From Saturnia japonica (lineage: Eukaryota; Arthropoda; Insecta; Lepidoptera; Saturniidae): a stretch of DNA of 64,000 nt. The notes below the pieces were generated by a model, which worked only from the letters and a program-made list of their open reading frames with translations, had not been told where the DNA came from and ran no database searches. Where the stretch lies: the NCBI GenBank assembly GCA_033032175.1, contig CM065318.1:4464001-4528000 (forward strand). Direction: 5' to 3'. Position 1 is the first letter of the stretch. Each line of letters starts with the position of its first letter. Position numbers and translations under genes: made by a program. Shown here in pieces: positions 34,660-44,996 of the stretch.

Positions 34660-35591
34660 CACATTGGACTAAAATCGGAGCCTCCCTTTAATAGGATTTT
34701 AGAAAAATGAAATATGTTATTTCATAGTTTTAAGTATACAGTTTTGTCAAAACAGTCATATCATTGTATAATTTAGCAATTTCTAGCTTTATTTTTAACT
34801 TCTACACCATATAATATAGACTTGTAAATTTCAAATGTATGAAAATGGATTTTCTTTTCTTCATAACTTTTTTTTGTTTTGAGTTGTAAAGCTGAAACTT
34901 ATACATATCGTTACTGGGGGTGGTAATGAACCCTTAGGACCTTTCACCTTGACCCCGGGCGTCCCCGTTCAACAGATATTTGTTGATGAAAATTTCATAC
35001 TTTGATGACATTGTATTGAGGTGAAATCATCAATCTGTAGGTTTATTTTCGACCTGAATGCTACAGGTATCGATTAATATAGTTGCCCCTGATTTACCCT
35101 ACCGCTTCGTTTTCAAAAATACGATTCAGAATTCGTTTTAAAATTTCAATATACCTATTTTTCTTTATTAAAAGTTGTAAATTACCTATAAATTTGCACT
35201 ATAAACTTAAATTAACACCAATTATCATTACCTGCTACTATTCTTGATTGTTTTTGTTCCACATTTGTACCAAAATGTCTTGATTTTGCTAATTAGGGTA
35301 ATTAGTTTATTTGTTTCGTTGATATTGATGTTTGTCATAAAAGATTAAACAGTTATTTCTGGGGCTAGATGAGGTTTCTAAATGAAAGCAGTGTAAATAA
35401 CATGAGATCTTATATTCATTTTAATTTATCGATTTCAACAGTACCTCTAAATAGATGATGTAAATGTAAATTCCAAATATATAAAAATATTTTATAACAA
35501 AATTATGATATTATAAATTATGATATACATATAGTTCCGATGATACCTACTTAATTACACTCATACATTACTCGGAGTCACACAAATTTCT
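34660..35591. repeat. Left arm of the long inverted repeat
   Basis: This arm is matched in reverse by 36810-37740 along its full length. Its inner end contains the last seven codons and stop of the Transib frame, so that part of the coding sequence is duplicated in the other arm. Confidence 0.9.
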
Positions 35592-36512
35592 TACATCTAC
35601 AAACTCTATATTTTCTTTATTTGATGTAGAATTTACCAATAACAATTTAGCTTCATCTGATAGCGGTTTATGGCTAAGTTGACTTATCCTAGGTCTGATG
35701 CTGGACAGGTATGGGTCAGAAGTTATTAACAAACTATGGATAATATCCTCATTTGTTGCAATTCTACTAATTTTTCTCGAGTGGAATACTCTAAAAATTT
35801 TAAAATCTTTATTGCGTGCTTCAGAAGCCTCTTCAGAAAGTTTGCCAATTGGGATAAAGTTATTATGCTCAATTATGTCTGCACCATGCATGAGTAATTT
35901 ATGCACGCTGGAAGGCATATAATACCACTGATATAACTCGACATATTTATGAGCTGTTTTAGAACAATATTGCCGGAACTTTTCCACATCAACAAACTTT
36001 CCACATGAGACTACCTGAAGAATCATCGCAAATCTCTTAATGAGTTCTTCATCAACATCAGTGATCTGTGCAGTTACTTGAGGATTTGCAAAAAACCTTC
36101 TTGCGGTGTTCCCATCATTGGTCGTTCCCGCACCTTGTTTAACTATATCTACAAGCAGTCCCATTTCATCTCGAAACTTTTCTTGAATACTATTTTTCTT
36201 GTTATCTACTAGTTGCTTTAAATCGTCTCCTTTGGCTTGCCATTTTTTGAAATCTAGGCGATACGCAATATGCAATACGCATTCCATGTATTTAATCCAG
36301 GCGTGGAGGGAAGATAGGCCATACTTAAAAATATCCTCAGAATGAGTTCTTCGCGATATCAAGTCGATGGCATTCATATCTTTCGGCTTCACTTTACAAA
36401 TATCACATACTGCTGTTGAGGTATCTGAAAGATATGAAGTTATCTTACCATCTATCATGGTCATATGAAGTTTGTGTTTCACATTTGTATCATTAACAGC
36501 AGTTGGCTGCAA
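35568..36512 (-). CDS. Transib (RAG1-core-related) transposase, C-terminal half
   Basis: An uninterrupted frame of 314 codons. Features in order: MIDGK (19-23); a CxxC pair (C36, C39); KYGLSSLHAWIKYMECVLH (63-81); NDGNTARRFF (132-141); VHKLLMH with an HxxxxH pair (H204, H209); LSEEASEARNK (225-235); and the tail SRKISRIATNEDI. The CxxC plus HxxxxH arrangement and the Glu-containing block about 20 residues later mirror the zinc ligands and the last catalytic Glu of the RAG1 core, as known for Transib transposases. The N-terminal half, with the first Asp, is missing, so cleavage activity is not expected. The frame is intact in a neighbourhood of broken transposases. Host use has not been shown. 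Confidence 0.82.
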   Translation of the reverse strand: MQPTAVNDTNVKHKLHMTMIDGKITSYLSDTSTAVCDICKVKPKDMNAIDLISRRTHSEDIFKYGLSSLHAWIKYMECVLHIAYRLDFKKWQAKGDDLKQLVDNKKNSIQEKFRDEMGLLVDIVKQGAGTTNDGNTARRFFANPQVTAQITDVDEELIKRFAMILQVVSCGKFVDVEKFRQYCSKTAHKYVELYQWYYMPSSVHKLLMHGADIIEHNNFIPIGKLSEEASEARNKDFKIFRVFHSRKISRIATNEDIIHSLLITSDPYLSSIRPRISQLSHKPLSDEAKLLLVNSTSNKENIEFVDVRNLCDSE

Positions 36513-36540
36513 TGCAGCAATTCACTTTTCAACAATTAAT

Positions 36541-36775
36541 TCATATCTTTTGAACGGGGACGCCTGGGCTCAATGTCAAAGGGCCTAAGGGTTCGTTACC
36601 ACCTCGGTAACGATACGTATAAGTTTCAGGTTTATAATTGAAAACAAAAAAGTTATGAAGAAAGGCAAGTTCATTTTCATATATATCAAATTTACAAGTC
36701 AATATTATTTGGTATATAAGGTAAAAATAAAGTTTGAAATTGCTAAATTGGTAATTTATTAATGATAATTGGTGT
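36541..36775 (+). repeat. Decayed third copy of the arm sequence
   Basis: GAACGGGGACGCCTGGG, AAGGGTTCGTTACCACCTCG and ATTGGTGTTAATTTAA repeat words of the right arm in the same direction, with clearly more differences than the arms show between themselves. It occupies the space where the first half of the transposase gene would be. Confidence 0.75.
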
Positions 36776-36809
36776 TAATTTAAATAGATAGTTGATAGTA
36801 GATTTTAAT

Positions 36810-37740
36810 AGAAATTTGTGTGACTCCGAGTAATGTATGAGTGTAATTAAGTAGGTATCATCGGAACTATATGTATATCATAATTTATAATATCATAATT
36901 TTGTTATAAAATATTTTTATATATTTGGAATTTACATTTACATCATCTATTTAGAGGTACTGTTGAAATCGATAAATTAAAATGAATATAAGATCTCATG
37001 TTATTTACACTGCTTTCATTTAGAAACCTCATCTAGCCCCAGAAATAACTGTTTAATCTTTTATGACAAACATCAATATCAACGAAACAAATAAACTAAT
37101 TACCCTAATTAGCAAAATCAAGACATTTTGGTACAAATGTGGAACAAAAACAATCAAGAATAGTAGCAGGTAATGATAATTGGTGTTAATTTAAGTTTAT
37201 AGTGCAAATTTATAGGTAATTTACAACTTTTAATAAAGAAAAATAGGTATATTAAAATTTTAAAACGAATTCTGAATCGTATTTTTGAAAACGAAGCGGT
37301 AGGGTAAATCAGGGGTAACTTTATTAATCGATACCTGTAGCATTCAGGTCGAAAATAAACCTACAGATTGATGATTTCACCTCAATACAATGTCATCAAA
37401 GTATGAAATTTTCTTCAACAAATATCTGTTGAACGGGGACGCCCGGGGTCAAGGTGAAAGGTCCTAAGGGTTCATTACCACCCCAGTAACGATATGTATA
37501 AGTTTCAGCTTTACAACTCAAAACAAAAAAAAGTTATGAAGAAAAGAAAATCTATTTTCATACATTTGAAATTTACAAGTCCATATTATATGGTGTAGAA
37601 GGTAAAAATAAAGCTTGAAATTGCTAAATTATACAATGATATGACTGTTTTGACAAAACTGTATACTTAAAACTATGAAATAACATATTTCATTTTTCTA
37701 AAATCCTATGAAAGGGAGGCTCCGATTTCAGTCTAATGTG
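36810..37740. repeat. Right arm of the long inverted repeat
   Basis: Reverse complement of 34660-35591, with about one difference per 40 bases in the part compared by eye. It ends GTG directly before CGGCG. Confidence 0.9.
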
Positions 37741-37916
37741 CGGCGCGGCGCGGCGCACTCACTACAGCAGTAACGGTCATACGGGAGCGCGAATCTAATG
37801 TGAGAAGGACGCAGCTATATCCCTACTCTTTAAGTTCATTATGGCACTGACTCAATGTACCCACAATTGTTATTTATCTCTGGTACCCACATAACCCACT
37901 GTTGCCACAACGACTC

Positions 37917-39315
37917 TTTAATCAATAGTAGCCATGACACTTTGGAATGTGGTGTTACCACATGTATTACACATAATATACATATTTTATATAGAGGGTT
38001 TAGCCAGCGTATGCCATGTAAGCGCCCAAAAATAATTTTTTGACAACTTGATTTACAATACACACAGATTTCTGTGACAATACATTGAATTTTCTCTATT
38101 ATATACAACTACTATCAGTATACTTTATAATATATTAAAGCAGAAGAGTTTTTTTGTTTGTTTAAACAAGGTAATCTCTGCAACTACCTGTCGGATTCGG
38201 AATATTATTTTTGTATAATAATTACGATAGGCAGTTTCACGAGGAATAGTATATATAGTAATTTGGTATTCATTTTAATAAAAATTGTCTTGTAACTTTT
38301 AAGACATTTAAGTTGAATTTTAATTGATTATTTGAACGTTTAATTGTATTGAGAATACTTTTTTTTATTAAAAACCAGATTTTTCAGTAGGTATTCTGAC
38401 TTTTCATTACCTGTCTGCAATCCCGAGATTATACCGGGATCCCGGGATTACAAAAAAGTTTGGGATCGAATCCTCTACATGTGAAAAAAGATCAATCAAC
38501 AATGTAGTTTGTTTTTAATAAACCACTTTATACTTTAAATTTTATCGATTTTAGTAGATTGTAGAATATCATAGAGGTTCAGGTCAAGAAAATCCATAAG
38601 AAGGATTGTCCTAGACGTAAAATACTACGCGCACCTAAATTTTTATGATATTTGGAGTTGATAGTAATATTAATAATCTCTGCACACAAATAAATTCCTC
38701 CTCCTGTACTTCCTGTGTTATTCAGGTCGAGGGCCCCCTCCGGCCTGGGCTCCTGGAATTTTGCCCGTTTTGCCACTCTATTGTTACTCCACTGCCCCTG
38801 GGTAAAAAAGGTCCTGTGTATAGCCCTATTGCCCGTCCGATGTTATTACATTTTAGAAACAAACTACATGCTTTTTGAAAAAACATATTTCTTCACATTT
38901 TCTAGTATATTTTCAATACAAATAACGCCTCATTAATTATATTGAAAATTATTTTATATATTAAAATTTTGAATTCACCATAAAAAGAATTTGTTGATAA
39001 AACAAGTTATGTCGACTCAATACTTTTCATTTGTTTTGCGCTACTTCAGCTTCAGGTGTTAAGTTATAATCTATGGTTATATCCATAGATAATACACTAA
39101 TACGGTTATATCTATTCATTGTTGCACCTGGTAACATTATTAATTTGAATTTTAAAATTCGTTATTCCTCGTTCTTTGTCGTGTTTTTTCAAAAGTTCTA
39201 TTTGCATTTTTCTAGAATACTGAACCAATACATAACAAATACATACTTGTAGTGTTTTTTCCTTTTGATAAAACGAAGGGATTAGATTAAATCTTAATCT
39301 GGAAAGATTGTTATC
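37917..39315. other. Intergenic before Cks, with repeat scraps
   Basis: 38140-38260 is a short copy of the repeat seen inverted at 27520-27770. A perfect 12-bp palindrome CCGGGATCCCGG sits at 38434-38445 between AATCCCG/CGGGATT words. A CT-rich, GC-rich patch lies at 38700-38830. The Cks promoter should be within the last few hundred bases; no motif was confirmed. Confidence 0.4.
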
Positions 39316-41103
39316 ATGACGGCGAAAGAAATTTATTACTCTGAAAAATATTATGATGAAGATCATGAATACAGGTAATGCTATAAATAATTATAATGTG
39401 AGGAGAGGTTATTACTTGTTTATAAATAAATAATGCCTCCTGGTTCTGGGTAACATCAAGAAACCATTTTTCAAGTGTATTTGACATTTGTGGAATTCAC
39501 ATTGGAAACAATTTTTTCATTTTTGTGTTACATGTATCAAATTTTGTAATAGTTTTTATTGTTTGCGAAATTTGATAACCTTTTTCCATTATTGTTATGT
39601 TAAAATCATAAATACTCTGAAGACAACATTTATGAATTGTCTTCACTATTCTGGTGATTTTTGTATAATTTTATTTTATAATCTTGTATCAAGCAATAAA
39701 TACCTACGTGAATTTTATTATAAAAACGATGTGTTGAACTATATCATCATTCAAAATAATTTATTTACTTTTACCACAGAAATAGAAAAAACATGAATTA
39801 TTTGTGACAGCAATGTTTAATACATGAATATTTTTCAGACATGTTGTGCTTCCCAAGGAAATGGTGAAGTTGGTGCCAAAAAACCATTTAATGTCGGAGC
39901 AGGAGTGGCGAGGTATTGGTGTACAGCAGAGTCATGGATGGGTACACTATATGCTGCATCAACCTGGTAAGATTCTATTGCTATTAGTCTTAATATTGAT
40001 TTATTTGCTTGGCACTGGTAAGTGAAGCAATTATATCAAAGTTATATAGTGACATCAGCAGTTTACACTACCCTAATTTGAAAATATTGTTTTTACACTG
40101 GAAGCACTTACTGTAGTTTATATTGGCTGATTAAAAAATTACATTAACTTATGAATGTTTTTACACCACATAGATATATGTTTAACTTCTAGCTATATTA
40201 TTTATTGCAATTTGAATATAATTTCTTTAATATTAAAAAATTAGACAAAATCGATAATTGCCCAAATTTCAAGTTAGCTTATTGTAAATTGGTAGTATCG
40301 AAATGACTGATCAAAGTAAAAAAAAACATGAATAAAAAAAACTATTCAGTTTACTAAAAAGGTACTTAGGAGCACCAAAACACTATACATGACAATATAT
40401 AAGTATAAATCTAAACAAATATTTATTTGGTTGCCATTGTGTTATCACTTCAGTCACACTCTTTAAATACTGTTGAGAGAAAACAGTTGGTATTTTATTA
40501 ATTAAACAATATTAATTCAATAGTTTTTTTTTAAAAGTGGATTGTGGTATTTTTGCTTTTCATACATTTCATATAATTTCATTATTTCCGATATTTAAAA
40601 GAACCTTTTTATTTGTTATGTTTCTTATTCCTGAAAGACCCTTTGGCTCCCTTGCATAACAATGTTTTTTTGCAGTAAATTATTTTCATTCTCTACTTAA
40701 AATTACTTAATCTAAATTAAATAAATAAATTTTTCAAGTTCTTGTCACAAAATTAAAATAAGAGTAAGTAGCAACATTAAAGTTTACTATATGCTAATTA
40801 CTCTAAAATATTGAATGTTGTGAAGGAAAACAGTATAGATAAATCAGCTTAGAGGCTTGTGATTGTAGAAGCAATATAGTTCAGTGGTAGTGTTTATGGA
40901 TGTTGCATCAATCAACATGAGTCAATCAAATCCTTAAGATGAGCCCGAGCTTTCAGTGAAAAAAAAAACTTGATAAAACCATAGAGCATAGTGACAGCAC
41001 TTAAAGAAAAGGTTGCTTTGTTATTTAATTAATTAATTACATTTCAGAACCTCATGTCTTGCTATTCCGAAGGAAAAAGACCTCACCACCTGAGAAGAAA
41101 TAA
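39316..41103 (+). CDS. Cks: Cyclin-dependent kinase regulatory subunit (Cks)
   Basis: Exons 39316-39374, 39839-39966 and 41048-41103 join in phase into 80 residues, the normal size (79 in human CKS1B). The anion-binding site is complete: K11, R20, S51, W54 and R71. The hinge HQPEPH (60-65) that governs strand exchange is present, as is the family opening [20 protein letters not shown]. Cks proteins bind CDK1/CDK2 and phospho-threonine on CDK substrates, and serve in SCF-Skp2 degradation. Whether it is the Cks30A or Cks85A counterpart of flies is not decided. Intron 2 holds a SINE head. AATAAA lies at 41234. Confidence 0.96.
40862..40990 (+). repeat. tRNA-like SINE in Cks intron 2
   Basis: ATAGTTCAGTGGTAG (40876-40890) is a good Pol III A box; the B box is decayed. 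TGAGCCCGAGC and an A run follow, in the same order as in the fuller copy at 54991-55275. Confidence 0.6.
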
Positions 41104-41233
41104 ACTTGCTGTGACCAGTTTTCTGTTTAGTTATTAATGTATAGTTTCTCTTTAAGTTTAGGTTAAATTTGGCCAATAATGAATTTTGAATCTCAGCTTA
41201 TAAGTTCCTTTGTGTACCATTTCTGTTCAATTC

Positions 41234-41239
41234 AATAAA
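41234..41239 (+). terminator. Poly(A) signal of Cks
   Basis: AATAAA about 130 bp after the stop. Confidence 0.55.
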
Positions 41240-42955
41240 ATAGAATCACATTGAAAACACTTTTATAGCTCCATATTTTAACATGTTTAGGAGATACAAT
41301 GTTTACTTGATTTTAATGGTGGGAATAATACATAAACCTTGTACAGGGCCAGCCCTAGCCCTTAATCAAGGTAGAGTGAGATTACCTTTCTGATGCTTTC
41401 ATACCATAAATTATATTTCAGTATATGTTAAACATAATTATATAGTAATTACCAACATTAAAAAAAAATTATTTGAAAAATCAAAATTAAATAAGAAATT
41501 TAACATAAATAAAAATGGCTATACAATTAAATTAGTGTTTGGTGTTGATTACAGCCAGTCATTATATAATAAAAACTGTTACCTATTTAGGTATTGTAAT
41601 AATGGAACTAAAAGAAAACATGATATAATGTTTGTTCTGTTTTTCACATTGGCACTTAGAGCAACCACACCTCTCGCTCTATCTCCAGGGCAGCTGTTGA
41701 CCTTGTATGTAGGATTCTGTGTAATATAGATGTGCTTTCAATTTTGATTAATTGTGGTTTTGTTTGCACTTTATGAAGTTGAATTGAAATAAGGTTTAAT
41801 AGTTTTGCCACCAATTATTCAATTAACAAGTTTGTTGAATGGTTCAAGCATGGCAAACTAAAAGTTTAATAATTGTTCTTATTAAGTTACTCAATGAAAA
41901 TAATAATTTATTCTTCACAATTATTATGCTTTTGCCATTTTAGGCATAGCCTACAGTTTGCCACTCAAATTTACATGTGATAATTGTGTAAATGTAAAAT
42001 ATTGTCATAAAGGTAATTAATTATGAAAAAAATTCAGTTGCAAAAAAGGGTTCAATTTTTTGCCCTAATTTAATATAAGAGCTGAAAAGAGCTATCAAGT
42101 ATTTTCAGTATTACACTGTTGGTATTCCTAATGTAAATTTTTAAATGCATTGGCAATTATTATCTGGATTACTTTTTGATTTCATACAAAAAAACCATTT
42201 ATTATGTTGCTATTTTCAAATGATACTTTATGGAAGTAGTATTTATTTTCTCATCACTTTTATAAGAATTATCAACTGATTTCAAAGTTTTTCATGTAAA
42301 ACAAATATGAATTGTGAACAAGGAGCATGGTTAGCGAGTTTTGTCCAAATTTTTAACTTTTAAAATCAAATTTGCATGTTGTATATAGTAATAATATAGT
42401 TTACGTAATCAGCACATTTGCAGCAGCTCTTGTAAACCCAGTGTTTTAATGAGAAGAAATAAATTATTTGGTGTTATTGCAAAATTTTTTTTTTTTACAA
42501 AATTTTCCTATGGGTTAATTATAACTTGCCCATTGCTTTTGCTAAATTAATAGTAATTGTGGAAGTGGTCTATCTCTTTACTTAATTAAAATCTGATATT
42601 AGTTTAAAATTAATACAAAGTTTATAGCAACTATTTTTATAAAAGTAAACATTTTAAATGGCCATAATAGGCTCAAATATGTTGACAATTAGCATTTTTA
42701 CCTGTCTGTATAAGAATAACATCTAAAGTTTTCAATGATAAAAAATATTGATGACATTTTAAGCTACAATGCAGAAAATGGTTAATTTCATTAACTGGCA
42801 AATTGTGAAACATGTAAAGGAATGCGTATCTCAGATATACATAATGATTACAATATATCCATGAATATCTACACTCTAAACCACTGTAGGCGTTTGTTTT
42901 ATCAATTATTTATTGACTATGAAATAAATAAAATGAAAACTTTAATTTACAAAAT
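41240..42955. other. Intergenic between convergent Cks and SUPT7L
   Basis: About 1.7 kb of AT-rich sequence without a convincing gene, RNA or transposon. Minus-strand AATAAA words near 42910-42935 could end the SUPT7L transcript. Confidence 0.5.
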
Positions 42956-43936
42956 TTATTTTCTCTTTTTCTTTGCACTAGGTGACAATAATGGCAGTTT
43001 TGCTGTACTTTCCGCCTGTGAGAAATCCATAGAATCTAATTTTATATCATCAGTAACTACATCCAGCAAATCTAATCCTTGTAGCTGTTCTTGTTCCAAA
43101 CTATGTAACATTTGAAAACCAGGCTCTAAAGATGGTGTGAAGGCGCCGTCTAATGCTGCGGGAAAATGTAACTCTGGGACCTCTTCAAGTTTTAATTGTG
43201 GTGCTATGTCTCTTAAAGCCAGAGCCTCGCACTGGTTTCTTAAATCCTCACACTTCATTTTTATTCTCTTATGATACCCTATTACACGTGTATCATAAAA
43301 ATCATGTAAGCTACCAATGTTTAACTCTGCAAATACTTTAGATATGACATCAGAGTAACCTGATTTTAAACCCCCAGCTTCTTTATCAACAACACTTCTC
43401 ATTAATTTACAGAAATTTGTCATGTAATTGTCTAATGCATCAGTGACGGCATTGAAAGCGGTGTTGGTGCATGTAGCAATACCAACATGTCCAAACGATA
43501 TAGCCACACATTGACTTAAAGCTCGTCTGTGACTTTCAGGTGAGAATGGTAATATCATTGGACCTTTGCCTAAAGAGAAGTCGCAATATTTTTTCTCAAG
43601 AAAGTTGATTGGTGGATTCCATTCATGTTCTATTTTTAAATCCGGTTCAGGCGGTAAAGTAGGTAAACTCATTGGATCTAAACGTGCACCTTCAAACACG
43701 GCATTTTCAGTTTGCTCAAGTATAGCGGTCAACTGTCTCGCGTACGTGTGTAATTGAATAGTATGCGTGATCAAGTTTGGTTTCGGTAGGTCTATTGGGG
43801 AACACTTCACTGTGATCGGAATCTCCGGTATGTTCTGCATACCCAATTCTATAATTGGATTGAAGTTCACATTTTGCAATATGGTTTCGTCTGTTCCGGT
43901 TTCTTCAATTTCTCCCCACAGTTTCCTTACCGACAT
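42956..43936 (-). CDS. SUPT7L: SAGA subunit SUPT7L / STAF65-gamma (Spt7-like)
   Basis: A single-exon frame of 326 residues. It opens RKLWGEIEE as the human protein opens RYWGEI. It carries ITHTIQLHTYARQLTAILEQ (56-75), a histone-fold segment from about 135 to 195 (HRRALSQCVAISFGHVGIA to KLMRSVVDKEAG) and FAELNIGSLHDFYDTRVIGY (202-221). It ends in a basic KKKRK. The family member sits in the SAGA/STAGA coactivator, where its histone fold pairs with TAF10. The C-terminal acidic region is shorter than in mammals (about 414 residues). The stop overlaps an AATAAA word; a second signal lies about 45 bp further on. The assignment rests on recognised motifs in order. Confidence 0.88.
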   Translation of the reverse strand: MSVRKLWGEIEETGTDETILQNVNFNPIIELGMQNIPEIPITVKCSPIDLPKPNLITHTIQLHTYARQLTAILEQTENAVFEGARLDPMSLPTLPPEPDLKIEHEWNPPINFLEKKYCDFSLGKGPMILPFSPESHRRALSQCVAISFGHVGIATCTNTAFNAVTDALDNYMTNFCKLMRSVVDKEAGGLKSGYSDVISKVFAELNIGSLHDFYDTRVIGYHKRIKMKCEDLRNQCEALALRDIAPQLKLEEVPELHFPAALDGAFTPSLEPGFQMLHSLEQEQLQGLDLLDVVTDDIKLDSMDFSQAESTAKLPLLSPSAKKKRK

Positions 43937-44000
43937 TACGAAGGACTTCAGTTTATTTATTGCTTTACACGAGTAGGTTTTTTAAAATTTACATCAAGAC

Positions 44001-44538
44001 TAGGGTTGCCAACTTTTCTTCAGAAAAATAACGAATCAATTCTTGGAATAGGAAAAAAGTATTTGGAAGAAAAATAAAGTATTTCTAAAATCTATGTTAT
44101 TGTTCCCTGATACAATTAAAAGTTGTATTTTTTTCATTCAATTTAGAATGATCTGTCACTTCTATCTCTTCTTGCCACTTCAGCTTTGTTACCGAAAAAA
44201 CTTTCTTATTGTAAGCTGAAGTAGCGGTGACAGAGACTAAATAAGAAATATATAATATTATTTTACATTGCTGAGTTAGCAGATGCATTTTTATGTATAT
44301 AAATGTTGCCGTTTGCCAACAATATATTTGTCTCACAGTTCTTTATAATTTTTAGTAGATTTTCTTTACTTATAAGTATCGATATATAGTTCAGTAATTA
44401 CCCATACGAGTGTTTCGTTTTACGTATTACAGTTAAGATGGGAAATAAAGTATTTTGGCATACTTTATTCTTATGCAAAAGTATAAATACCGAAAATAAT
44501 GTAGAATACTTTATTATAAAGTATGGTTGGCAACTCTA
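44001..44538. mobile_element. Probable hAT-type MITE
   Basis: The left end AGGGTTGCCAAC and the inverted right end AGAGTTGCCAAC agree at 11 of 12 bases, and both are followed by AT-rich sequence with AAGTATT/ATACTTT words mirrored inside. No matching octamer was found on the flanks. Short frames inside are not convincing. Confidence 0.45.
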
Positions 44539-44752
44539 TTATCTATGATTCTATTCACGACAATAACACAAAACAAACGCACAGTACTGCCAGTGCCCGA
44601 TAGCGCAAAGTTATCAAGGATTCAAGGACTGCTCCAAAAGTAACATTTTGATCATCAAAGTAACGCATTCTCTTAATTGACAATTGTTAATTGTCGAAAA
44701 AAAAACGCAATTTTATCCTTATTTAAGCGTCAAATGTAGACATGGGTAACAT

Positions 44753-44996
44753 TGAGCTACGCCGCCGCGCCGCGGCGCGCGCCGCCGCTGTGCAATTGCG
44801 CCAACTCAGTTTACTGGACCGGATGTGTTAACACACTTACTCCAAATGTGTTGGCGCAAAGTGCACTTCAGTGACAACAGTCGCTTGCCTTGCGTACTAT
44901 TTTGCTACACCATGGCTTAAGTTTGAGTTGACTCAATGCGCTGGCGTAAGCTGCGCTTGAGTTATTGAGTTAGAGCAAGAAATTTTGCTGAGCTAC
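44753..44996 (-). repeat. Copy 3 of the GC-rich repeat, with 8-bp target duplication
   Basis: The octamer TGAGCTAC stands at 44753-44760 and again at 44989-44996. Between them 228 bp read, on the minus strand, from GCAAAATTTCTTG through CTCAATAACTCAAGCGCAGC and GTGTTAACACATCCGG to an extreme GC tract of GCC/GCG units (44761-44790). It matches the copies at 11746 and 24590. Confidence 0.7.

Larger units (their letters stand above)
34660..37740 (-). mobile_element. Transib element with about 930-bp terminal inverted repeats
   Basis: The left end CACATTGGACTAAAATCGG and the inverted right end CACATTAGACTGAAATCGG mark exact limits. The pentamer CGGCG stands on both sides (34655-34659 and 37741-37745). 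Transib elements characteristically begin CAC and make 5-bp GC-rich duplications; the flank is a CGGCG-like simple sequence, which weakens the duplication evidence. The arms are 34660-35591 and 36810-37740, and by eye differ at only a few percent of bases. Between them lies a C-terminal Transib transposase frame and a decayed third copy of arm sequence. It sits inside a pogo-like element. Confidence 0.82.
30472..37916 (-). mobile_element. pogo/Tigger-like transposon with two later insertions
   Basis: The left end GAGTCGTTGTGGTAACAGTG and the reverse complement of the right end GAGTCGTTGTGGCAACAGTG differ at one base in twenty. They enclose a pogo-like transposase on the minus strand (32260-34262). 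Removing the mariner (30614-31828) and the Transib element (34660-37740) leaves about 3.1 kb, a normal size for an autonomous pogo element. Subterminal words of the CCCACTGTG/CACAGTGGGTC type recur near both ends. A TA lies before the left end; the right flank reads TTTA, so the TA duplication is uncertain by two bases. Confidence 0.75.

Noticed and set aside
42822..43976. Plus-strand frames opposite SUPT7L
   Set aside because: They are shadows of the coding strand; the minus frame has clear family motifs throughout.
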